Part shown: in pieces, positions 58,701 through 64,000 of the stretch
Position numbering within the stretch: position 1 is the first letter of the stretch
Layout of the letters: every line of letters starts with the position of its first letter
NCBI GenBank assembly: GCA_036245525.1
Contig: BTPG01000005.1
Location: forward strand, 181,708,245-181,772,244
Reading direction: 5' to 3'
Length of the DNA stretch: 64,000 nt
Source: Semisulcospira habei
Taxonomy: Eukaryota; Mollusca; Gastropoda; Semisulcospiridae
Notes under the pieces: model-generated
The model's database searches: none
The model's input: the letters and a program-made list of their open reading frames with translations, nothing else
What the model was told of the DNA's origin: nothing
Translations under genes and position numbers: made by a program

Positions 58701-60174
58701 CTTGCGTTTATGTACATGGTTGGTATAGATGTGTAAGACTTGAAAAGATGCTTGACACTATTCTAGTTGAAGATGTGAGCACACCACAACATAGGAGGAC
58801 CAGGGTGGTACTCACTTGTTGAAAAAGAGGAGGGCTAGGGTGGTACTCACTTGTTGAAAAAGAGACACACCACAACATAGGAGGACCACAACATACGATG
58901 ACTAGGATGGTACTCACTTGTTGAAAAAGAGACTCATCACGAAATTGCATAGGGCATCCCAAAAATGTTTTTATGCAAGAAAATTCAATAATTGCGAACC
59001 TTAAATAGACTTTTTCAGTATTGTTTGTGTCGCTAATTGCATGCACACCACCTTTTGTTGTTAAGATGAAGCACTCCTAAAGTGTCGTGGGTTTTACATT
59101 ATTTTGCCTCTCCCAATTCGATAAAGTCACATCAGTATAAATTGACTTTTCTGGTTGCAGGGAAGATCTTCGAAACTGGTTCATTAAACAGGAACTCGAT
59201 CTGTTTCGATTTCGCTTCCAGAAAGAAACATCAGACAGCCGTTCAGAGTTTTTGGAAGTTAATGGCCTACATTACTGCCCGGTATGCACATGTGCTACTT
59301 TTAAGTCTACATTTCTGGAAATGAAAATATTAGGGACTTCCTCTTACACTTATTCAATATGGAGTTTTTTGTACTGGGTACATGTTAATATAAAGGATTG
59401 ATCCTCACGATTGTCCAAAAGGTTGTGCCTGATTAACTTGTGGCCTTCCAGTTCCAGGTGCCAACCTAATTTGGTACTACTTTTGAACTGTTAATGTTAT
59501 GTTGCCTACGTTATGTTACATTCACTGATTCAGACCAAGAAATGACTGCAATTTTTGGAGGCATAGGTCTGTAACATGAGGATCAATACTGACAGTGACA
59601 ATAGTGAGGTTACGTTTACACCGAATGATTCCCAACAATATAAACAGCTTATACTATTAGCATCTAGACAACACTCCAAGCATCTCCAAGAGGCATAGAT
59701 CCTCATGAGCCCATAGAGCTCATGAAGATATGTGCCTCTTGGAGATGTTTGGAGTATTGTCCATGGCATGCTTTTGGGAGATGCTACTAATTATGACTTT
59801 GCTGTCGTTCATTGTTGGGAGTCGTTTGTTGCAAATGAAACCTCACCAGCCATGACAGTGGAAGGCGTCACGCTAATCTGATAGTTTATGTGGCCTATAG
59901 GTGTCCCTCTTCCACTGTGTTGTCTTATATGTTACAGTGCGAATGTGTCAATACTGAAAAATGACATCTCATTTCTGGTCCTGTCATTTTAGTAGCAAAT
60001 ACTAAGGTAAGTTACTGAAAATAGTAAGTCTAATGTACAGCATTATGTGCAGGACGAGTGCCCATTCATTCATTTGTGCAGATTGAGGATGAAGAGTTAA
60101 ATAAACATTTGGGTGACCTAGAGGCAGCAGAGGGGAAGAGTGCAAGTGTCATCAAAACTATCCAGCACTACAAG
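52614..60174 (+). CDS. PRIM2: PRIM2-like DNA primase large subunit, 5' five exons (partial)
   Basis: Large subunit of DNA primase, which with PRIM1 makes the RNA primer within the Pol alpha-primase complex in the nucleus. Exons: 52614-52782, 56886-56998, 57724-57812, 59161-59281 and 60082-60174, 585 nt and 195 codons, all in phase. Family blocks in order are HCLQMYRLPPTDTISLNEFE, AVETAGVRHARGTENYD, HVSHFILRLAYCRS, EDLRNWFIKQELDLFRFRF and IEDEELNKHLGDLE. They match the N-terminal alpha-helical domain of human PRIM2 (509 residues). The iron-sulfur C-terminal domain is not in the window; the gene should continue past 64000 beyond the DIRS element in its next intron. The start ATG has an A-rich context (GCAAAAATGG). 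Confidence 0.93.
52962..53090. repeat. Left member of an inverted repeat pair in PRIM2 intron 1
   Basis: GTTAAACTGTACCCGAGGTA and TACACTGTCCGGTTCCAATT are matched in reverse complement at about 55795-55935. About 130 bp, diverged. Confidence 0.6.
53238..54847. mobile_element. TIR DNA element, 1.6 kb, non-autonomous
   Basis: TGAGCCTGTGACAAAA and the inverted TTTTGTCAAAGGCTCA (one mismatch). The body is AT-rich and shows no transposase. Same family as the element in PAK1IP1 intron 1. Confidence 0.7.
54848..56399. other. PRIM2 intron 1, right part
   Basis: No gene recognised. Holds the right arm (about 55795-55935) of the inverted pair with 52962-53090. Confidence 0.5.
56400..56770 (-). pseudogene. 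LINE reverse transcriptase C-terminal remnant
   Basis: The minus strand reads KATMMYKIMSGLVQ between stop codons, the segment found near the end of Jockey-type RT proteins. Several stops. Confidence 0.5.
56886..56998 (+). CDS. PRIM2: PRIM2 exon 2
   Basis: Acceptor CATCACAG, donor GTAATA, 113 nt. Codes LKAVETAGVRHARGTENYDK and then ALEKEIRETKLKG. Confidence 0.92.
57724..57812 (+). CDS. PRIM2: PRIM2 exon 3
   Basis: Acceptor CACCCTAG, donor GTAAGT, 89 nt. Contains WRDHVSHFILRLAYCR, the most conserved N-domain motif. Confidence 0.95.
57945..58234. mobile_element. Foldback MITE carrying a type A MITE inside
   Basis: Outer: TTAACTCATTCGAGACGTGC ... GGCGGCACATCTCGAATGGG. Inner: 57983-58196, type A with TAACTCATTCTACCCC and GGGGTAGAATGAGTTAA. 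Confidence 0.8.
58325..58395. repeat. Worn MITE hairpin
   Basis: CTAGGAAAGCTTGACGCCTC paired with GGCACCAAGTTTTTCTGG. Confidence 0.5.
58468..58621. mobile_element. hAT-like MITE with target duplication
   Basis: Ends CAGGCATCAGAACTG and the inverted CAGTTCTGATGCCTG, 154 bp, flanked by ACTATG on both sides (58462-58467 and 58622-58627). Confidence 0.8.
58780..58935. repeat. Tandem repeats of GGTACTCACTTGTTGAAAAA
   Basis: Three copies of GGTACTCACTTGTTGAAAAA followed by GAG (58807, 58840, 58911) with variable spacers in PRIM2 intron 3. Confidence 0.75.
59161..59281 (+). CDS. PRIM2: PRIM2 exon 4
   Basis: Acceptor GGTTGCAG, donor GTATGC, 121 nt. Codes EDLRNWFIKQELDLFRFRFQ, then a less conserved run ending NGLHYCP. 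Confidence 0.95.
59669..59762. repeat. Foldback hairpin with GAGGCATAGATCCTCATGAG
   Basis: ACTCCAAGCATCTCCAAGAG paired with CTCTTGGAGATGTTTGGAGT. Related hairpins at about 47610-47680 and 49395-49455. Confidence 0.75.
60082..60174 (+). CDS. PRIM2: PRIM2 exon 5 (last one seen)
   Basis: Acceptor TTGTGCAG, donor GTAAGA, 93 nt, 31 codons, IEDEELNKHLGDLEAAEGKS onward. A 126-bp hairpin begins 49 bp after it. Confidence 0.88.
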
Positions 60175-60222
60175 GTAAGACCCTCACAAACCAGATAGGT
60201 GAGGCTAGCACTGGTAGAACTG

Positions 60223-60348
60223 TACACATACCAAGGTGAATTACTCAGCGCTGGACAGACAAACAGATCCCCTGCCACCGCCAAGGCGGGGGCAGGGGAT
60301 CTAACTGTTCGTCTGTCCAGCGCTGAGTAATTCCCCTTGGTATGTGTA
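60223..60348. mobile_element. 126-bp near-perfect hairpin after PRIM2 exon 5
   Basis: TACACATACCAAGG ... CGCTGGACAGAC...GATCCCCTGCC and its complement. Starts 49 bp after the donor. Confidence 0.85.
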
Positions 60349-60742
60349 AGGTAAGACACAGGTTGCTGGTAATTTTGTGCACAACCCTTATCTATGTCGG
60401 ATCATTTGAACACGCTGAAATTGATGTTGCAGGTGAGAGGATGCAAGGTGTTGGGTATGTTTGTGGGTGTGAATGTGCTCATGGGCATTGTGTGTGCTTT
60501 TTTTTAGCAAAGTGAGTCCAGTGTTTTCAGGAGAACAGCGCCTAGAACTAGAAAGAAGTAGAAGTGTGTACTGGTATTATTACATATTATTAGAATAGGA
60601 TAGCAATTATTTTACAATTGTGGGCTTTTTCCACATAACAGTAATGCAGTTTTGCAGTATCTCAATTTCTCACAGTGCTCTCAGAGTCAAGAAAACGTAT
60701 ACAACTAAAAGACAGGAGGATTAAAGTAGTGCATGCGTGTTC

Positions 60743-60890
60743 ATTTGTTTCTTCAAAAACATTACCGATGACATGACTACTAGGAGTGTCCACTCCTTGC
60801 TCAATTCTAGCCTAAGAACCTGTTGTGTGAACACAACCCGGGAGGCACTCGGGGAACCCCCAGAGGGACCGAGAGTTGTCTCCCGCTCCT
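60743..60890. repeat. DIRS 5' inverted terminal repeat
   Basis: Reverse complement at 7770-7922; its outer part is shared with the element at 36.4 kb. Confidence 0.8.
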
Positions 60891-61551
60891 ACCCACCAGC
60901 CCTATTCACCTGTGAACTCCAGTCACGCTTCTTAGGCTCACGCGTTCAGACGTGTTTTCTCTAGCCTCTGGACTTAGAAGTTTTTTCGACCGGTTCGGTC
61001 TGCCTTGCGTGCTTCGTCTTCGCCGGCCTTGGTTTCTACTCGTACGACGTTGGGCGACTGCAGCTGCGGTCTTGTTCAAGGGTTCCCTCTCTGGCTTTAC
61101 CGATCGGACTGTGGGGGTCATGGAACTTTCTCCTTCTCGTACCACTCCGACTGAGAGGTAAGGTAGTTAGAGGGGCCTCGGCTGGTTGCCCGGGCGGGGC
61201 ACAAGCACGAGCAGCTTGCCGTTTGCGTCGCTTCTTCCTCGTGTGGGGTTTTTTGGCCTCTGTTTGGTTGCCTGATTAGCTGAAGAATGTTGGCGCCGGT
61301 TTTGGCGGGCTTTTCGCGCCATTGCCGGATGAGAGTGAGTTACGTTTCTGTACCTAGGCCATGCCTAACTTTTAGGCTTACGGTTTAGACGCCCTGCGTT
61401 ATGACGAAGGCTTGGATGCTCACCTGTCCCGGCAGGGTTTGTTTCCCGCCGCCGTGGTTTTAATTAAATGTTGACGGCAGGTGAACCATACGTGGGTTAA
61501 TTGGGTGCATAACACCACTGTAGCTTGGGGGCCTAAAGCTTAACGGGGAGC

Positions 61552-63309
61552 TTGGTGGACACTCGCCGAGTGCCTTCATGTTTTGTGTGTTGCAGTGACC
61601 TACTGATGACATGCACAAAATGCGGAGGCTTCCAGTGGCCGTCGGATAAACATGCAGTCTGTCTCCCCTGCGCTGGGTGTGCGTCCGACCATACGTGTGA
61701 CGTCTGTGCTACATGGCCGGAACTGCGGTGGTCTACTCTCTGGAACTTTTATAGGAGGGAGCCTCCTGCCCTCGCGGGTACCTTGAAGTTTACCGAGACG
61801 CCTTCCGCTGTGCCCCCGGCACCGGACGTGCGAGACCAACGGGATCCGACGCAGATAACGCCTCTGAGTAATCAAGCGACTAGTGCACGGAGTGGGAGTT
61901 CGACCGTCAAGACCGCCTCCGTTCGGGAGCGCGCCCGGACACAGTTGGTGGAAAGAACCCGCCTCTCCCAAGAGCCTGGTTTGGTGGGACGCTCGTGGCG
62001 TCCCTCCTCCACCGTCGTTCCCCACTCGTCTCTGAGGAAGCCGCCGGGATCCCGCTGGAGGTCCCCTGGCCGGCCAGTAACCCGCCTCTCCCAAGAGCCT
62101 GGTTCAGAGAGACACACTTGCACTCGTCTGGAGCCTCCTGGTTGTGAAGAACGTAGACACGGGATTTCTGCTCGACGTTTCCGCTCTCCTTCGCACGATC
62201 GTAGGAGGACCTTCTCTTCTCATCGCTCGTCGCATCGGGACTCCCCTCGCCGCAGACGGTTTTCACCTTCTTCGCGTTCGCCTTCTCGTTTGGACTCCCG
62301 TTCGTCCCGTCCCTCTTCCCAGCGACCGGCCACTTCCCCCCTTCCTCGTCCTCACCGCTCCGTTCCCTCTCGTCGCAGCCGTTCTCCCCGTCGGGATCCG
62401 CCCTCGGCACACAGGAGACCCTCACCGCGTCGTTCAGCCTACCGCTCTCCGCTGCGGAGGGAGTCTTCGTCCGCTGCGGTTCTCCGTCAACGGGATTCCC
62501 GGCCTCGGAGCCCTCGTCGCCCTCTTCAGTCGCCGGTTTCCGGACAGCGGGACTTCGACACCCTCAGTTTGGCGCCGGAGGATTCTTCGGACTGGTTACT
62601 CGGAGGCCTGAGCCGTTCTTCAGCTTCTGCCTCTTCGGCTTCCAGTGGGTCGGCCTCCGTCAGACAGGTTTCTTCTACCCGGATGGACACGCGGCTGGCG
62701 CTGGACGGAGCTGCCAAGCTCATCGCCGCCGCCTTACCTGAGGATGTTTGTCCGGCTTCACCGCCTGTGAAGAGGAAGATTTCCGCCTTCATGGACGCAG
62801 ATAGGACTGTCAAGAGGTTCAAGTCCCTCCCACAGCCGGCTAGTTTTTTTGATCTGCGGGACGCTTTCTCGTCTCACCTGCTTTCGGAGACTCGGAACTC
62901 GGACTTCTTCGCGGATGGGAGATGGCCTTCCGCTCTGGACATCGCGTTTCAACAGGATTGGTACGCCGGCCATTCACAGTCGTTCCTCTGCCCGCTGCCT
63001 CCCGTGGATCCCGCCGCTCTGATGCAAGCTGGAAGGGCGTCTATGCTGAAACGATCCTTCCCACGGGGACTGGATAGGACGGCGTCGCTGGTCCGGAACA
63101 CGCTCGCCTGCTCCGGTTTCTTGGACTTACTCACTCAGGCTTTCATCCGGCGTCTCGAGGAAGCTTGGCAGCCTACTCTGTCTCCCCTCCTGGGAGACCT
63201 ACTAGTCATGGCGGAGGCTGGGAACCGCGCGGCTTATCACTCATCGGTTAACGCGATGGCGGCTGCGGCTAACTGCGACCTTATGCGACGTGACGCCGTC
63301 CTACACTAA
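61552..63309 (+). CDS. DIRS gag-like protein with zinc-finger start and RS-rich middle
   Basis: 585 codons. A more likely start is Met19 at 61606, just before CTKCGGFQWPSDKHAVCLPC, because a splice-acceptor-like GTGTTGCAG lies at 61588-61596. Order: Cys-rich zinc-binding region (about residues 20-55); a Ser/Arg/Pro-rich middle (about 130-340, for example RRRFSPSSRSPSRLDSRSSR) that is probably basic and RNA-binding; then the capsid-like block with FDLRDAFSSHLLSE. The TAA at 63307-63309 cuts the capsid-type region (after RRDAVLH), and the same frame stays open afterwards. Confidence 0.75.
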   Translation: MVDTRRVPSCFVCCSDLLMTCTKCGGFQWPSDKHAVCLPCAGCASDHTCDVCATWPELRWSTLWNFYRREPPALAGTLKFTETPSAVPPAPDVRDQRDPTQITPLSNQATSARSGSSTVKTASVRERARTQLVERTRLSQEPGLVGRSWRPSSTVVPHSSLRKPPGSRWRSPGRPVTRLSQEPGSERHTCTRLEPPGCEERRHGISARRFRSPSHDRRRTFSSHRSSHRDSPRRRRFSPSSRSPSRLDSRSSRPSSQRPATSPLPRPHRSVPSRRSRSPRRDPPSAHRRPSPRRSAYRSPLRRESSSAAVLRQRDSRPRSPRRPLQSPVSGQRDFDTLSLAPEDSSDWLLGGLSRSSASASSASSGSASVRQVSSTRMDTRLALDGAAKLIAAALPEDVCPASPPVKRKISAFMDADRTVKRFKSLPQPASFFDLRDAFSSHLLSETRNSDFFADGRWPSALDIAFQQDWYAGHSQSFLCPLPPVDPAALMQAGRASMLKRSFPRGLDRTASLVRNTLACSGFLDLLTQAFIRRLEEAWQPTLSPLLGDLLVMAEAGNRAAYHSSVNAMAAAANCDLMRRDAVLH

Positions 63310-64000
63310 CAGGCTTGCAGTGGAATGCCAGTCGACCTGAGTACCCAGCTACGTCGGGCCCCTCTGGGAGGGCCTCTGCTCTTCGGGGATACTTGGCAGA
63401 CGGTGAAGGACTCCAACTCGGACCGTTGGCCTCGCAAGACTGTCAAGCAACGCTTTCCTCCCGCCCGCACGGCCCTGGGGCGCTCCTTGCGGGCGCGTAA
63501 ACGTGTCAACTCGGACCCGTCTGCCCCGCCACGAGTGCGCCGCGCCGTCGCCCGTCCTTCCGTCGCCCTGGCCCAGCTAGCACCCCTACCCCCGCCTGGC
63601 CCCGTCCCGCCCGTCGCCCTGGGCGCGGGCGGGCCACCTGACTTGTCCCCGGTTCCGCCCCCGCCGACCGTCGTCGGGGCTCCAGTCGGCGGGAGGCTAG
63701 CACGATTCAGCAAGGAGTGGCGCTCGCTGTTTCGAGACGAGCCCTGGGTTTTGGACGTAGTCACCAGAGGATTACGGATCTCGTTCCGCTCTCCTCCGCC
63801 TTTGCGCTCCGTTCCACTTTGGACAGAGGTGCCGTCCGACGTCCTCAAGGCCGCCGCTCTGCGAGGAGAAGTCGCGGCTCTCCTGTCGAAGCAGGCCACA
63901 GAGGTAGTGCAGCGTCCGGACTCGCCCGCCTTTTACAGCCGACTGTTTGTGGTGCCCAAACCCGGCGGCAAGTGGCGGCCAGTCATAGATCTGTCGGCGC
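63310..64000 (+). CDS. DIRS gag end and reverse transcriptase start, partial
   Basis: Open in the gag frame for all 230 codons to the window end. The first part has LLFGDTWQTVKDSNSDRWPR, as in DIRS gag. A Pro-rich linker follows, then from about 63715 the RT start: EWRSLFRDEPWVLDVVTRGL and FYSRLFVVPKPGGKWRPVID. The first ATG is at 63325. No frameshift separates gag and RT. Confidence 0.82.

Larger units (their letters stand above)
60743..64000 (+). mobile_element. DIRS element, 5' part, plus strand, in PRIM2 intron 5
   Basis: 5' terminal repeat 60743-60890 (TTTGTTTCTTCAAAAACATT, then ACCGATGACATGAC). A leader follows to about 61550, then gag and the beginning of RT. It continues past the window. 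Much less decayed than the other two DIRS copies. Confidence 0.88.

Noticed and set aside
61907..62425. Minus-strand open frames opposite the DIRS gag
   Set aside because: Shadows of the RS-rich coding strand; no family features.

Overview
Eukaryotic, intron-rich and crowded with transposable elements. Long GT-AG introns, non-LTR elements with ATT-type tails, DIRS elements with inverted termini and many TTAA-flanked foldback MITEs point to a marine invertebrate, probably a mollusc (gastropod-like). The taxon is inferred from the style of the repeats and genes and is not proven. There is no bacterial gene organisation.

Three host genes can be reconstructed exon by exon from splice sites, codon phase and recognisable protein families. 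PAK1IP1 (minus strand, seven exons from 28544 down to 10340; its 3' part lies off the left edge) encodes a WD40 ribosome-biogenesis protein. TRNAU1AP/SECp43 (plus strand, ten exons from 28893 to 50730, complete, 307 codons plus stop) encodes a two-RRM protein linked to selenocysteine tRNA. PRIM2 (plus strand, five exons from 52614 to 60174; its 3' part lies off the right edge) encodes the large subunit of DNA primase. PAK1IP1 and TRNAU1AP are head to head, with start codons 348 bp apart over a presumed bidirectional promoter with two CCAAT boxes.

Left region (1-8075): a GC-rich, decayed minus-strand DIRS-like retroelement whose 5' inverted terminal repeat ends near 7922. It was cut up by an internally deleted piggyBac element (2629-4214), a 5'-truncated LINE (4673-5885) and a tandem duplication. 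The second copy of the duplication keeps the empty TTAA site of the piggyBac insertion. Region 8230-14300 (PAK1IP1 introns) is packed with palindromic MITEs that share one hairpin core but carry three different sets of arms; one is split by an L2/CR1-like LINE with a target-site duplication. Region 16.5-19.6 kb holds two oppositely oriented LINE pieces. PAK1IP1 intron 1 (21.8-28.5 kb) is almost wholly a TIR element. Inside it lies an LTR retrotransposon with a tRNA-Pro-type primer binding site, and inside its 3' LTR sits a nearly intact LINE.

TRNAU1AP introns hold a LINE inverted repeat (33.97-35.77 kb) and a nested stack at 36.28-45.72 kb: MITE, then a CAGGG-ended TIR element, then a DIRS element with inverted termini, an internal circle-junction region and a 118-bp minisatellite. 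PRIM2 introns contain a TIR element, an hAT-like MITE, nested MITEs and, from 60743, the 5' half of a plus-strand DIRS element with gag and the start of reverse transcriptase.

The most distinctive signal is the modular family of TTAA-targeting foldback MITEs with a conserved hairpin and interchangeable ends, together with the DIRS element whose internal region records a fused-end junction. Apart from the shared promoter of PAK1IP1 and TRNAU1AP, nothing in the sequence shows that the three host genes work together.
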